Shown: one piece after another, positions 19,793 to 29,982 of the stretch
Numbering within the stretch: the first letter of the stretch is position 1
How the letters are laid out: each line of letters begins with the position of its first letter
NCBI RefSeq assembly: GCF_029946505.1
Contig: NZ_JARZHG010000021.1
Span: forward strand, 1 to 64,000
Direction: 5' to 3'
Origin: Polyangium sp. y55x31
Lineage (GTDB): Bacteria > Myxococcota_A > Polyangia > Polyangiales > Polyangiaceae
Length of the DNA: 64,000 bases
Program-made: the position numbers and the translations under genes
Notes under the pieces: generated by a model
What the model saw: only the letters and a program-made list of their open reading frames with translations
Told to the model about the DNA's origin: nothing
The model's database searches: none

Positions 19793-22149
19793 GCGCCCCA
19801 TTGCGCCACGACGAGCGAGCACACCCGCCGGACCTCGGCATCCGGGTCCACCGAAGCCGCCTGCTCGAGCGCGGCGCGGGCCTGCCGCGTGCCGAGCGCC
19901 GCGAGCGTGGTCGCGGCCGCCTTGCGCGCCGCAGGGTTCGGAAGGCCGAGCGCCGAGAGGAGCGCCTCGTTCGCGCTGTCACGGCGCATCCGCGCGAGGG
20001 CCGAGGCGAGCCGCGCAGAAAGCTCGTCGTCCGCCGTCGCGAGCGCCGAAAGGAGGCCCTCGATCCGGCCCGGCAAGGGCGCAGAGAGCGCGGCAAACGC
20101 CCGCTGCGCCGACGGATTCGCGGCGTAAAGCTCGACGAGCGCCCGCGTGGCCTCGACCCCGGGCCGCTGCGCGAGGATGCCCATCGCCGTCGCGGCGACG
20201 CTCTCGTCCCCGTCCCCGGCCGCCCGCACGAGCGCCGGCAGGGCCTCGGGTGAAGGCACGCCCGCGATCGCCGAGACCGCCACGATCCGGGTCGCGACGT
20301 CGGGCGAGGCCATGCCGGCCACGAGGTGCGGGATCAGCTCGGGCCGTGCCATGAGGCCGAGGCCGATGAGCGCAGCACGCTGGACGTCGGGATCACGCTC
20401 CTCGGCCGCCTTCTGCAGCGCAACGGCGGCGACCTCGCCCCGCAGGTAGGCGAGCGCCTCGACCGCCCCGACCCGCACGTGCCCCGCCTCGTCGTCGAGC
20501 AGCGCGGCGATGCGCGGAGCCGAATCCTCGTCTCCCAGCCGGCCGAGCGATTTGCAGGCGAAATAACGGACCCACGCGTCCACGTCGCCGAGCGCGTCCA
20601 CGAGGCAGGCGACGACACGCGGCTCCGCGGTCGATTGCCCGAGGGCACGCGCCGCCGCGGCGCGCGTGCGCGCATCGGGCCCGGTCGCCAGCGCGAACAG
20701 GGCGTCGAGGGCCGCCGGCGCGTCGAGGTAAGGCAACCCGGCGATGGCGACCTCGCGGACACGCGTGTCGGGATCGCCGAGGGCGTCGAGGAACACCGGC
20801 AGCGCCGCGTCGTAGCCAAAATACCCGAGGATCCGCAGCGCGGCCCGACGGACGGCGGGGCGCTCGCTCCGCGCGGCCGAAAGCGCGAGCGCCTCGGTGT
20901 CCGTGCTGCCGAGCGACTGGATCGCCGAGCTCGCCGCGTGCACGACACGGCCGTTCGGGTCCGCGAGGAGCGGAAAGAGCACGCGGACCGCGGAGGGATC
21001 GCCGATGCGGCCGAGCGCGTCGCACGCCGCGGACCGAACCTCGGGGTCGATGTCGCCGAGGCAGCGGATGACCTCCGTCATCGCGGCGCGGCTCGTGACG
21101 AGCGGCAGGAGGAGCAGGCGACGAGGCGAGTCGCCGTCGCGCAGGGCGTCGAGGACACGCGCGTCCGAGCTTTGCCCGAGCTGGACGAGCGCGTCGGCGG
21201 CCGCGGCCGCGACGGTGGGCGGGCCGTCGAGCAGCGGCCGGAGATCCGGGATCGCGGCTTCACTCCCGAGCGCTGCCAGCACCGCGCAGATCGCGATCTG
21301 CTCGGCCTGCCCCGCGCCGCGCAGGCCCTGGACGAATCGCCGCACGGTCTGGGGCACGGGGACCGCGCGGCGCAGCGCCTCGTCGATCGGCGCGACCACA
21401 CCGTAGAGCTCGGCGTGCCTCTCGCGCAGCTCCGCGAGCGCGAGGGCCACGGCGCGGACGATCGCGTCGCCGGGCCGCGTGAGCAGACGCACGAGCGGCG
21501 CGACCGCGGCACGATTGCCGGTGCGGCCGAGGGCGCGCGCGGCTTCGAGCATGTACCGCATGTCGAGGAGCAGATCGGCGAGCGGCGCGACGGCGCGGGG
21601 ATCGCCGCTGCGGCCGAGCACGTCGATGGCCGGGAAGGTGCGGAAGAAGTTGCCGCCCGTCACGACCCGCACGAGCGCCTCCACCACGCGCCGGCCCCCG
21701 ATGCGCCCGAGCGCCTCGATCGAGGCGACGGCCACGTTGTCGTCGGGATGCGAGGCGAGCTCGGCGAGCCGGGGCAGCGCGAGCGTGCTCTTGCGACGGC
21801 CGAGGATCTGCGCCGCGTCCGCGAGGACGGCCGGGCTCTCGGCGTCGGCGAGCTCGAGCACCACCGGATCGGCATTCCCGGCCGAGGCCGAGAGGGCGTC
21901 GACGGCGGCGGCGATACGCGCCTCGTTGTCGCGCCTGTCGCGCAGGGCGTCGCAGAGCGGCGCCACCGCGACGTCGCCCATGGCGGCGAGCGCGGCGACC
22001 ACCCTGCGCCTCACGGTCCAGCTCGGGTCGACGAGCATCTCGACGAGCTCCGGCGCGCCGGAAGCGCCCATCGCTTCGAGCCTGCGGATCTCCTCGATGC
22101 GCTCCTTCTCCGCGTCCGAGAACGTAAAACTCCCTGGGTCCGTGCTCAT
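19789..22149 (-). CDS. HEAT-repeat protein of the chemosensory operon
   Basis: The 786-residue protein is almost entirely PBS-lyase-type HEAT repeats of about 31 residues (for example [37 protein letters not shown]). I estimate about twenty, forming an alpha-solenoid. There is no signal peptide or membrane helix. It starts at ATG 22149, overlapping the receptor stop by ATGA, and ends with ATGA overlap into cheR, so it is translated together with the chemosensory proteins. In Myxococcus xanthus the Che7 system acts through the HEAT-repeat protein Cpc7. A similar output or scaffold role is plausible here but unproven. The many arginines and glycines per repeat suggest protein rather than membrane binding. 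Confidence 0.85.
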   Translation of the reverse strand: MSTDPGSFTFSDAEKERIEEIRRLEAMGASGAPELVEMLVDPSWTVRRRVVAALAAMGDVAVAPLCDALRDRRDNEARIAAAVDALSASAGNADPVVLELADAESPAVLADAAQILGRRKSTLALPRLAELASHPDDNVAVASIEALGRIGGRRVVEALVRVVTGGNFFRTFPAIDVLGRSGDPRAVAPLADLLLDMRYMLEAARALGRTGNRAAVAPLVRLLTRPGDAIVRAVALALAELRERHAELYGVVAPIDEALRRAVPVPQTVRRFVQGLRGAGQAEQIAICAVLAALGSEAAIPDLRPLLDGPPTVAAAAADALVQLGQSSDARVLDALRDGDSPRRLLLLPLVTSRAAMTEVIRCLGDIDPEVRSAACDALGRIGDPSAVRVLFPLLADPNGRVVHAASSAIQSLGSTDTEALALSAARSERPAVRRAALRILGYFGYDAALPVFLDALGDPDTRVREVAIAGLPYLDAPAALDALFALATGPDARTRAAAARALGQSTAEPRVVACLVDALGDVDAWVRYFACKSLGRLGDEDSAPRIAALLDDEAGHVRVGAVEALAYLRGEVAAVALQKAAEERDPDVQRAALIGLGLMARPELIPHLVAGMASPDVATRIVAVSAIAGVPSPEALPALVRAAGDGDESVAATAMGILAQRPGVEATRALVELYAANPSAQRAFAALSAPLPGRIEGLLSALATADDELSARLASALARMRRDSANEALLSALGLPNPAARKAAATTLAALGTRQARAALEQAASVDPDAEVRRVCSLVVAQWGA

Positions 22150-24686
22150 GACTCCGATGTCGCTCCTCCGGCGGCCCCGTTCGTGGGCGGCCGTAGCCTC
22201 GAGAGCGCCGACCACAGGCTCGCCACGGTGTCGGCGTGCCCCGCGCTCGCGTCCCGGAGGCGCGCCACCTGATCGACGACCTGCCCCAGCGTGTCCCGCG
22301 CGGCGAGCGCATCCCGCGCCTGCACGAGCAGCGCGCCGGCCGCGGCGCGCGTGCGCCCGCGCAAGTCGACGAACGCCTTCGCGAGCTTCTCGGCGGCGCT
22401 CGCTTGCTCCGAGGAGGAGCCCGCGATCGTCTGCATGGCCGTCGTCTGCCGCGTCGCGCTCGTGGCCAGCATCGCGACCGTCTCCGCTTGCTCGGCGACC
22501 GCGCGCGCGGCCTGCTTCGCGATGCGCCGCACGGCCTCGCCCTCCTTCGCGAGGGCCGCGGTGGCCTTCGTCTGCTCGATGGCCGCGGCCTTCACCGCCG
22601 CCGCCAGCGTGGCGACCTGACGCGACGCCGCGTCGACCTGCTTGGCCGCGCGCGAACGCTCGGCCACGACGCGGGCGACCTGCAGGGCCTGCTTGCGCGC
22701 GTCGTCCACCGCCCGCGCCACCTCGGCCGCGCCGGCCGCCTGCTCGCCGAGGCCCGTGATCATCCGCTGCGCCGCGCTCGTGACCTCCTGCGCGAGCGCG
22801 CCCACGCCCGTGAGCGCCCGTGTCTGCTCGGCCATCGCCGCGCTCGTCTGGTGCGTCAGCGCGCGCATCTGCACGGCCGCCTTGGCGAGCTGCACGGCCC
22901 CGGCTGCTTGCTCGCTCATCGCCCGCGAGACCTTCTCGGCGTTCTGCGTGAGGAGCGTGTTGGCGCGGACGACGTCGCGCAGGCTGCGGGCCTGCTCGCC
23001 CGTCGCCTCCTTCGTCTGCCGGGCCATGCGGCGCATCTCGCTGCTGCCCTGCGCGAGCGACTGGATGGCGCTCGTCTGCTCGGCGGCTCCGCGCGCGATC
23101 GCCTTGCCCTCGTCGTTCACGCGCGCGGCGATCTGGGCCATCGAGGTCACGGCCTGGACCTGCTCGCCGTTCGCCCGCTCGACCTCCCGGACCGACCGGC
23201 CGAGCCCTTCCACGCCTTCGAGGATCGTCCCGAGCGCGCGCTCGGCGTCGACGGCGAGGCGCGAGGCGTCTTCTGCGGTCTTCACGCCCTCCACGGACGC
23301 GCTGACGGCTTCGCGCGCGGTGCCCTGCAGGCCCCGGACGATCTTGGCGATGTCGGCGCTCGCCGCGGCCGCGCGATCCGACAGGGCGCGGATCTCCTCG
23401 GCGACGACGGCAAAACCTCGCCCGTGCTCGCCTGCCCGCGCAGCCTCGATGCTCGCGTTGAGCGAGAGGAGGTTCGTGCGGTCCGCGATCATGTTGATCG
23501 TCTGCACGATGTCGCCGATCTCCTCGGCGCGGCGGCCCATCTCCTTCATCACGCCCGCCGACTCGACCATCGCCTGGCGGATGTTGCCGAGGCCCGAGAT
23601 GGATTTCCCCACCGTGGCGGCCCCTTCCCGCGCGGTCGCCACGCTCTCGTCGGCGGTCTTGCGCGCGCTCACGGCGATCTCGACGATGCGCCGCGTGGAG
23701 GCCTCGACCTGCGCCGACGCCGCGGCGCTCGTCGCGGCGAGCTGGTTGATCTGCTCGGCGCCTTGCGCCATCGACTGCGCCGAGCGCGCGAGTTGCTCCG
23801 CGGCTGCCGCGTTCGCCTCGATCACCGCGGCGTTCCGCTCGGCCGTCACCGCGACCTGCTCCACGGACGCCGCGATCTCGGTGATCGAGCTGGCGTTCCC
23901 CGCCGCGGCCTCTTCGAGCCCCTTCGCATGATCGGCGACGCTCTTGATCGACCGCGCCATCTGCTCGGCCGTGGCCGACGTCTCCTCGACCGCGCTCGCC
24001 ATCTCGGCGGCGTCCCGCGTCACCCGTTCGAGCGTCGTGCCCGCGCTCGTCACGGCCGTGGCCATGCCGAGGATCCGCTCGCCGACGCCCTTGGCGTCCG
24101 TGGAGAGCCGCCCGATGCCCTTGGCCATCTGCTCGATCGTCGTCGCGACCTCCTCCATCGAAACCGCGTTCGACTCGCCCCGCTCGGCGAGATCGGCGAG
24201 GTCCTTCGTGTTCGCCAGCGACGTCGCGAGCAGCTCCTCGCTCGCGGTCGCGAGCTCCTCGGCGTTCTGGCCGACGCCCTTGATCGAACGAGCGATCTCC
24301 TCCGTGCCCGCCGCCGTCCCCTCCGCCGAGGCCGCGAGCGCTTCCGTGTCGCTCCGGACGCTGCCGATGCTCGGCGCGAGCTGTTGCAGCCCCGTCGCCG
24401 TGGCTTCGAGGCCCCGGAGCACCTCGCCCGCGTCCTCGCGGATCCGCTGCTCGGCGCGCGCGAGCGCCTGCAGCGAGAGGCTCGTCGACTCGACCTCGTC
24501 CGCGAGCTCGTCCAGGGAGGCGCGAAGCTCCTCACCCGACGACGCCCGTCCTTCGGTCCCCGCGGCGAGGCGCGACGCGGCTTGCTCGAGTGCGTTCGCC
24601 TGCGTGGCCGTCCGGCGCAGCTCGCGCTCCGCCTCTGCCGCCTTCGAGAGTGCGAGGTCGATCTCAGACGTTCCGTTCGTCGACAT
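22146..24686 (-). CDS. Soluble methyl-accepting chemotaxis protein with very long coiled coil
   Basis: The 846-residue chemoreceptor has no transmembrane helix, signal peptide or recognisable ligand domain, recalling FrzCD. The conserved hairpin tip ([34 protein letters not shown]) lies near residues 400-440, about the middle. Both flanks are Ala/Glu/Gln-rich heptads with repeated EQ and AEQ motifs, including possible methylation sites. It would receive input along the coiled coil or from a partner protein and control CheA through CheW. Its start overlaps the cheW stop by 23 bases and its stop overlaps the HEAT gene start by ATGA. Confidence 0.92.
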   Translation of the reverse strand: MSTNGTSEIDLALSKAAEAERELRRTATQANALEQAASRLAAGTEGRASSGEELRASLDELADEVESTSLSLQALARAEQRIREDAGEVLRGLEATATGLQQLAPSIGSVRSDTEALAASAEGTAAGTEEIARSIKGVGQNAEELATASEELLATSLANTKDLADLAERGESNAVSMEEVATTIEQMAKGIGRLSTDAKGVGERILGMATAVTSAGTTLERVTRDAAEMASAVEETSATAEQMARSIKSVADHAKGLEEAAAGNASSITEIAASVEQVAVTAERNAAVIEANAAAAEQLARSAQSMAQGAEQINQLAATSAAASAQVEASTRRIVEIAVSARKTADESVATAREGAATVGKSISGLGNIRQAMVESAGVMKEMGRRAEEIGDIVQTINMIADRTNLLSLNASIEAARAGEHGRGFAVVAEEIRALSDRAAAASADIAKIVRGLQGTAREAVSASVEGVKTAEDASRLAVDAERALGTILEGVEGLGRSVREVERANGEQVQAVTSMAQIAARVNDEGKAIARGAAEQTSAIQSLAQGSSEMRRMARQTKEATGEQARSLRDVVRANTLLTQNAEKVSRAMSEQAAGAVQLAKAAVQMRALTHQTSAAMAEQTRALTGVGALAQEVTSAAQRMITGLGEQAAGAAEVARAVDDARKQALQVARVVAERSRAAKQVDAASRQVATLAAAVKAAAIEQTKATAALAKEGEAVRRIAKQAARAVAEQAETVAMLATSATRQTTAMQTIAGSSSEQASAAEKLAKAFVDLRGRTRAAAGALLVQARDALAARDTLGQVVDQVARLRDASAGHADTVASLWSALSRLRPPTNGAAGGATSES

Positions 24687-25128
24687 AGATGCCTTCCTGA
24701 CCGATGATTTTCGAGAAATTGACCAGCATCACGAGGCGCTTCTCGCCCGGCCTGCGCTCGACGTGGGCCACGCTCTTCACGAACCCGGCGCTCTCGCCCC
24801 CCATCCACGACGGCGGCGCCGAGAGGCCTTCCGGCGCGATCTTCATGATCTCGCGCGCGCTGTCGACGAGCAGCCCCACCGTGCGTTCGCCGCTCTGGAC
24901 CACGATGACCCGTGAATCCAGGGTCGGCTCGATCCTCGGCAATCCGAAGCGCAGGCGCAGATCGACGACCGGCACGACGCGGCCGCGGATGTGGATCAGC
25001 CCCGCGACGTACGACTGCGTCCCCGGCACCTTCGTCGCGCCGGCGAACGACTCCATGTGCAAGACGTCCGACGCCGGAAGAACGTATTCGCCGTCCTCGA
25101 CCTTGAAGACGACGTAGAGCTCGCTCAT
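24664..25128 (-). CDS. cheW: Chemotaxis coupling protein CheW
   Basis: The 154-residue adaptor links receptor to CheA. ATG 25128 overlaps the cheA stop (ATGA); a longer open frame upstream is a shadow of cheA. The SH3-like CheW fold is shown by [42 protein letters not shown] and [19 protein letters not shown]. The C-terminal part ([14 protein letters not shown]) completes the domain. Confidence 0.95.
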   Translation of the reverse strand: MSELYVVFKVEDGEYVLPASDVLHMESFAGATKVPGTQSYVAGLIHIRGRVVPVVDLRLRFGLPRIEPTLDSRVIVVQSGERTVGLLVDSAREIMKIAPEGLSAPPSWMGGESAGFVKSVAHVERRPGEKRLVMLVNFSKIIGQEGIYVDERNV

Positions 25129-27146
25129 ACGGGCACCTCCGTGCGGTTCTGGGAAAGCGCGCCGCTCAGCGCCACGAGGTCGAGGACCAGCGTGGGCCGG
25201 CCGTCGCCGAGATCGGTCGAGCCGGAGACGCCGGTCACCTTGACGAGCGGATCTTCGAGCGGCCGGATCACGACCTCCTGCTGCCCGACCATCCGCTGGA
25301 TCCCGAACGCGAGGGGCGTCCCGTTGCGCCGCACGACGAGCGCCTTCGGCTCGTCCCCGGAGGCGAGCGAGAAGACGGACGCGAGGTTCACGAGCGGCAC
25401 GATCTCCCCGCGCCGCTCCATGAACCTCACCTCGCCGAAGCGTGTATGCCGCGAAGGCCCGCGCACGAGCCCCGCCGGCGCGACCTCGACGACCTCCTCG
25501 ATCGCCGCGACCGGCGCCACGAACGTCTGATCGCCGCAAACGAAGGAGAAAGCGTCGACGATGGTGATCGTCAGGGGGATGAGCAGCGTGAACGTCGTGC
25601 CCACGCCGGGCGTGGTGCGCAGCGACAGCTCGCCGCCGAGCTCTTCGACCACCGCGCGCCGCACGATGTCCATCCCGAGCCCGCGCCCGCTCGTCTTCGT
25701 CGCCTGTTCGAGCGTCGTCAGCCCCGGCTGGGTGATGAGATCGAGCAGGGCCGCGTCGTTCTCGGGCACGGGGCGGGATGCCTTGCGCGCGACCGCCTCG
25801 CGGTCGATGCCGCGCCCGTCGTCGATGATGCCGAGCTCGAGCTGGTTCGTGGAGCGCTCGAAGCACGTCACCCGCACGAGGCCCTCCTCGGGCTTTCCGA
25901 GGTGCCGCCGCTCGGCCGGGGGCTCGATCGCGTGGTCGACCGCGTTGCGGAGGAGGTGCACGATCGCCGGGAAGATCCGCTCCGCCACCGCCTTGTCGAG
26001 CTCGGCCTTGCCGGCGTCGATCGCGACGCGGACCGGCTTCTTCGTGGTGCGGCTCAGCCCTCGCACGATGAGCGGCACGCGCTCGAGCAGCTCGGCGACG
26101 GGCACCATCCGGGCGCGCATGATCGCGCCGCGCAGATCCCGCACCTGCCGGCCGTAGCTCTTCACGATGTCGCCGAGCTCGCCCACGGCCACGCCCTGCG
26201 CGGCGAGCGCATCCACCGCGCGCGCCAGGCGGAAGCGGGTGATCACGAGCGCCGAGAGCCGTTCGAGCGCGTCGTCGAGGCGCGCCACGTCGACGCGCAC
26301 GACCCCACGCCTCCGCCCCTCGGTCTCGCCGACGTCTTCCTCGGCGCTCGACGGCTCGTCGAGCGGATCCGCCCCGCCTTCGGGCCGGGGGTGGAGCACC
26401 CTCCGGACGAGCTCCGGCGTGGTGCCGACCGCCGCCGCGAGCTCTTCGTCGGGTACGTCCGTGAGAACGAGCAGGGCGAAGGCGAGCCCGCCGGGGGCCG
26501 CGTCGCTCATCGGGATCGAGAGCGGCACGACCTTCACGATCTCCGCGAACGTGCCGATGCGCTCGCGGACGGTCGTGATGGTCATCCCCTCGGCCGCGCG
26601 GGCCGGCGACGGCACGAAGTCGACCCGCAACGCGCGCCGCCCGCCTTCCGCGCCCTGAATGATCTGGGCTTTCTCCGTGGCCGAGAGCTTGCCGAGCACG
26701 GCGGGCTCGAGGTCGAGCTCGACCGCCTGGGGCACCTCGTTTTTCGTGATCTCCAGCGCCGCGAGCGCATCGAGCAGGTGCGGGGGCGCGGGCGCGACGG
26801 GCGCGTTCGTCGACAGCGCGCGCACGCGCTCCCCAATGGCGCGTAGCCCCGCGAGCAGGGCCTCGACCGCTTTCGCCGACAGCGCCCCGGCCGCGCGATC
26901 GGCCTGGCGCAGCACCGTTTCCATGGCGTGGGCGATGTCCACGATGGGCTCGACGCCCACCATTGCGGAGAGGCCCTTGATCGTGTGGAGCGAGCGAAAG
27001 AGCTCGCGCACGGCCCGCGGATTGTTCTCGCCTTTGCGGAGCGAGCCCTCGACGGCGAGCAGGTTCATCGTCGAGGCCGAGAGGTGCTCCTCGGCCTCGA
27101 CCAGATACCCGGCCAGAAATTCGCTCGCGTCGAACGCGCTACTCAT
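25125..27146 (-). CDS. cheA: Chemotaxis histidine kinase CheA
   Basis: The 673-residue kinase is given from ATG 27146; an in-frame ATG at 27161 is an alternative. The P1 Hpt domain has His54 in RSLHTIKG as phosphorylation site. A middle region (about 140-290) is less conserved and replaces a typical P2. A P3 dimerisation helix follows (DVARLDDALERLSALV), then the HATPase domain with HLLRNAVDHAIE (N box), IDDGRGID (G1) and GRGLGMD (G2). The CheW-like regulatory domain is at the end. It phosphorylates CheY and CheB. The start overlaps the CheY-like gene stop by eight bases. Confidence 0.95.
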   Translation of the reverse strand: MSSAFDASEFLAGYLVEAEEHLSASTMNLLAVEGSLRKGENNPRAVRELFRSLHTIKGLSAMVGVEPIVDIAHAMETVLRQADRAAGALSAKAVEALLAGLRAIGERVRALSTNAPVAPAPPHLLDALAALEITKNEVPQAVELDLEPAVLGKLSATEKAQIIQGAEGGRRALRVDFVPSPARAAEGMTITTVRERIGTFAEIVKVVPLSIPMSDAAPGGLAFALLVLTDVPDEELAAAVGTTPELVRRVLHPRPEGGADPLDEPSSAEEDVGETEGRRRGVVRVDVARLDDALERLSALVITRFRLARAVDALAAQGVAVGELGDIVKSYGRQVRDLRGAIMRARMVPVAELLERVPLIVRGLSRTTKKPVRVAIDAGKAELDKAVAERIFPAIVHLLRNAVDHAIEPPAERRHLGKPEEGLVRVTCFERSTNQLELGIIDDGRGIDREAVARKASRPVPENDAALLDLITQPGLTTLEQATKTSGRGLGMDIVRRAVVEELGGELSLRTTPGVGTTFTLLIPLTITIVDAFSFVCGDQTFVAPVAAIEEVVEVAPAGLVRGPSRHTRFGEVRFMERRGEIVPLVNLASVFSLASGDEPKALVVRRNGTPLAFGIQRMVGQQEVVIRPLEDPLVKVTGVSGSTDLGDGRPTLVLDLVALSGALSQNRTEVPV

Positions 27147-27528
27147 GGAATCCCGCCGCATCCTGGCGGAGCATGGATTGCACGTTCGCCAGGATTGCAT
27201 CGGGCGTGAAAGGTTTCGTCATGAACTGCGAGGCGCCGGCGCCGAGGGCGCGCGATCGCGATCCTTCATCCCCTCGCGTCGTCACGACGAGGATGGGCAG
27301 GCGCTTGAGTTTGTCCTGGCCGCGGATGAACTCGATGACCTCGAAACCGCCGATGTCGGGCATGTTGAGGTCGAGGACCACGAGATCGAAGTCTTTGAGC
27401 GCCAGCTTTTCGATGGCCTCGAGACCACTCGCGGCGTGCGTGAAGGTGAAGGCCTCGATCACGCGCAGGCACGCGACGATCATTTCACGCATCACTTTGC
27501 TGTCGTCTACGACGAGTATTTCCGTCAC
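27139..27528 (-). CDS. cheY: CheY-like response regulator
   Basis: The 129-residue single receiver domain starts best at GTG 27528 (VTEILVVDDSK), which gives normal CheY length. A TTG at 27582 would add 18 residues unlike the family. Asp8 and Asp9 bind metal, Asp53 in VVLDLNMP is phosphorylated, and the conserved Thr and Lys appear in VVTTRG and MTKPF. It is the first gene of the chemosensory operon. A ten-codon open frame with AAGGAGG ends on the start codon (GTGA), so coupling to leader translation is possible. Confidence 0.9.
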   Translation of the reverse strand: MTEILVVDDSKVMREMIVACLRVIEAFTFTHAASGLEAIEKLALKDFDLVVLDLNMPDIGGFEVIEFIRGQDKLKRLPILVVTTRGDEGSRSRALGAGASQFMTKPFTPDAILANVQSMLRQDAAGFHE

Positions 27529-27557
27529 GCGCCCCCGGCCCCCCGAGGTCCGTCCAT
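27525..27557 (-). promoter_or_regulatory. Ten-codon leader ORF overlapping the CheY start, with AAGGAGG
   Basis: On the minus strand AAGGAGG (27567-27561) is followed after three bases by ATG (27557) and codons for MDGPRGAGGA, ending in a TGA at 27527-27525 that overlaps the GTG start of cheY. The same stretch can be read as a promoter: TTGACG at 27582-27577, a 16-base spacer and TTAATG at 27560-27555. The two readings exclude each other if transcription begins downstream. Confidence 0.35.
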
Positions 27558-27686
27558 TAACCTCCTTCTCCGAGCCCGTCAAGCGCGCTCATGTACAATG
27601 CGCGTACTCGTTTTGACGTCCAATCATCCATGGACACATTGCAGCGTGCGCGCGTTCGCTGGAGCCGGGAATCCGGCCTCGGCACA

Positions 27687-27715
27687 TTGACAGGGAGACG
27701 GCCGCAGTGTAGCGA
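27687..27715 (+). promoter_or_regulatory. Possible sigma-70 promoter of the REC-PAS-kinase gene
   Basis: A perfect TTGACA (27687-27692) is followed by a 17-base spacer and a weak TAGCGA -10 (27710-27715). The start codon at 27726 would then lie only a few bases after transcription start. Confidence 0.3.
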
Positions 27716-27725
27716 TGTGAGGGCC

Positions 27726-29192
27726 ATGTCCGCTGCAAATCGCGTTCCCCAGAGGCGGGTCGTCTGGATCGTCGATGACTCCGCTCTCGATGCCGAGCGC
27801 GCTCGCCGCGCCCTGGTAAATCATTACGACGTTCAGGTTTTTCCCGATGGCACGGCCGTCCTGGAATCGCTGGGGAGCCATCAGGCGCGGCCCGACGTGC
27901 TCGTGCTCGATTGGTTGATGCCAGGTGTTTCCGGTATCGAAGTTTGTCGGTTCGTTCGAGCGAACAGTACGCACGCCCGCATGGGCATTTTGCTGCTCAC
28001 GGCCCGACAGCAAACCGAGCAGGTGGTCGAGGGGCTATCGGCCGGCGCCAACGACTACATATCGAAGCCATACGCGACGAGCGAGCTCGAGGCCCGCGTG
28101 GACGCGCTCGTGCGCTCGATAACGTTGCTCGAACGCGCCGAAAAAGCCGAGGTGGCGGTGCGCCAGGTATTGGCGAACGTTCCGGACGCACTTTTGGTCC
28201 TGGGGGAAGCGCAACGAATCACGTATGCGAACCCGGAGGCGCAAAAGGCGCTCCATCGTTTCTCGCCGCAGAGGCTCGTCGGTCAGTCGATCTGCGATCT
28301 CTTGCCGGAGCTCTCCGCCGAGCTCTTCGCGGCCGCCGCGGGCGCGTCCGCATTTGCACTGCCGGACATCACGATCAGCGACGAGGTGTACGCGCCGACG
28401 GTCCGCGTTTTTCCCGTCGACCTCGGCGGAGGCTCGACCATCCTCGCGCTGCGCAACGTGACCGCGCGGCGGATGGCCGAGGTGCGGCGGCTGGATTTTT
28501 ATTCGATCATCGCGCACGACCTGCGCTCGCCGCTCAGCGCGATGCTGATGCGCTCCGAGCTCATCCTCATGGGCAAACACGGGCCCATCCCGCGCGAGGC
28601 CGTCGTCGATCTGCACAAGATGCAGGGCTCGATCCGCGCGCTCGTGGGGATGATCAACGACTTCCTCGACCTCGCGAGCCTCGAAGGCGGGCATTTCAAG
28701 CTCGTCAAGGAAGAGATCGACCTCGTGTCGCTCGTCGATACCGTCGCCGACGTACTGCGTCCGCTGCTCGTCTCGGGCGAGCTCTCGTTCGAGATGCGGC
28801 GCGCGGAGCGGCCCGCGGTGGTCGCCGATCGCCGGCGGCTCGGGCAGGTCGTCGCCAACCTCCTCTCGAATGCCATCAAGTTCACCCCGCGCGGCGGCAT
28901 GATCACGGCCACGCTCGAAGAGACGGACACGTACATCGAGGCAGCGGTGGAGGACACGGGCACCGGCATCCCGGCGAACGAGATCCCGAAGCTGTTCCAG
29001 CGTTACGCCCGGGCAAACACCGGCATGGCGGGCACGGGCCTCGGGCTCATGATCGTGCGCGAGGTGGTGGAGGCGCACGGCGGCACCGTGGGCGTCGACA
29101 GCGTCCTCGGCCGCGGGAGCCGATTCTGGTTCCGCCTGCCGAAGACGGGCGCGCTCGGCGCGCAAGCTCCGCGCATCGCGTGCGCCGGGTGA
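27726..29192 (+). CDS. Hybrid REC-PAS-histidine kinase
   Basis: The 488-residue protein starts at ATG 27726; 45 earlier in-frame codons are unlike coding sequence. The N-terminal receiver (about 10-130) has the DD pair at 17-18 and phospho-acceptor Asp62 in VLVLDWLMPG. A PAS-like domain follows (about 150-240), then HisKA with His264 in IIAHDLRSPL, then HATPase with NLLSNAIKF (N), EDTGTGIP (G1) and GTGLGLMI (G2). It has no membrane segment. A receiver placed before the kinase suggests it is controlled by another kinase. It diverges from the cheY-cheA operon, so CheA could be its input. Confidence 0.88.
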   Translation: MSAANRVPQRRVVWIVDDSALDAERARRALVNHYDVQVFPDGTAVLESLGSHQARPDVLVLDWLMPGVSGIEVCRFVRANSTHARMGILLLTARQQTEQVVEGLSAGANDYISKPYATSELEARVDALVRSITLLERAEKAEVAVRQVLANVPDALLVLGEAQRITYANPEAQKALHRFSPQRLVGQSICDLLPELSAELFAAAAGASAFALPDITISDEVYAPTVRVFPVDLGGGSTILALRNVTARRMAEVRRLDFYSIIAHDLRSPLSAMLMRSELILMGKHGPIPREAVVDLHKMQGSIRALVGMINDFLDLASLEGGHFKLVKEEIDLVSLVDTVADVLRPLLVSGELSFEMRRAERPAVVADRRRLGQVVANLLSNAIKFTPRGGMITATLEETDTYIEAAVEDTGTGIPANEIPKLFQRYARANTGMAGTGLGLMIVREVVEAHGGTVGVDSVLGRGSRFWFRLPKTGALGAQAPRIACAG

Positions 29193-29238
29193 GGGCGCGA
29201 GGACACGCGCCACCCCCGCGACGGTGAATACGCGCGGA

Positions 29239-29982
29239 TCAAATCGGCGTCGGCGGCGCGACGACCGCCTCGTTCTGGCCGCTCTGCTCGAGCGCCCTCG
29301 CGACGAAGCCGGACGCCTTCATCTCCTCGACGAACGCGCGGAGCACGCGCACGCCTGCGTCGCGGCCCTTCGGCATGCCCATCGCCTGCTCGATCGCCAT
29401 GAAGCGGCCGGGGATCAGGCGCGTCTCGGGATGCTCCTCGGCGAACTTGGTCATCGGCTGCTTCACGCCGGCGGCGACCTCCAGCTTGTCGCGCAGGAAC
29501 ATCTTGCAGGCCTCGGAGCCGGTCGGCTGTGTGACGACCTTGGCGCGCTTAAGTGTCCGCGTCAGATGAAGTTCATACGCGCTGCCCTTGGCGGCGGCGA
29601 CACGGATGTCGTCGCGGTCCACCTCGTCGGTAATCTGGATGGGCGAGTCCTTCGGCACGACGTAGGCGCCCTCGATCAGCACATAAGGCCCCGTGAAGTC
29701 GATCTCGGCCGCGCGCACGGGATCGATCGCCAGGAAGGCGATGTCCCATTCGCCGCGCTTCAAAGCCTCGAATACCTTGCCAGCGGCGTCGAAGGTGACG
29801 AACTCGATCGGGATGCCGAGTCGTTTGGCGAATTCGCGCGCGAGCTCGCCGGAGACCCCGCGCGGCTCGCCGGTGATCGGGTCCCTCTGCGCCAGGACAG
29901 GATTGCCGAAATTGATCGCCGCGCGGAGCTGTCCGGTCGGCGCCAGGGCTTGAACGACGTGGGGCGAAATCGCGTCTGCCAT
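29239..29982 (-). CDS. Solute-binding domain (SBP_bac_3) protein without signal peptide
   Basis: The 247-residue product has the whole type 3 periplasmic binding fold: AINFGNPVLAQRD, FAKRLGIPIEFVTFDAAGKVFEAL, WDIAFLAIDPVRAAEIDFTGPY and a second lobe with AAAKGSAYELHL. The family normally binds amino acids for ABC importers. Here the ATG is followed at once by the domain (MADAISPHVV) with no secretion signal and no permease or ATPase gene nearby. Similar stand-alone cytosolic proteins occur in alphaproteobacteria, which would fit horizontal gain. It may be a soluble sensor or scavenger; the ligand is unknown. Confidence 0.8.
   Translation of the reverse strand: MADAISPHVVQALAPTGQLRAAINFGNPVLAQRDPITGEPRGVSGELAREFAKRLGIPIEFVTFDAAGKVFEALKRGEWDIAFLAIDPVRAAEIDFTGPYVLIEGAYVVPKDSPIQITDEVDRDDIRVAAAKGSAYELHLTRTLKRAKVVTQPTGSEACKMFLRDKLEVAAGVKQPMTKFAEEHPETRLIPGRFMAIEQAMGMPKGRDAGVRVLRAFVEEMKASGFVARALEQSGQNEAVVAPPTPI

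Noticed and set aside
20326..24707. Long plus-strand frames across the HEAT and receptor genes
   Set aside because: Arg/His/Leu-rich shadow frames with no motif, while the minus strand has clear repeats and a chemoreceptor tip.
17929..27582. Flagellar chemotaxis
   Set aside because: No flagellar genes, a soluble receptor and a HEAT protein; a gliding or developmental chemosensory system fits better.
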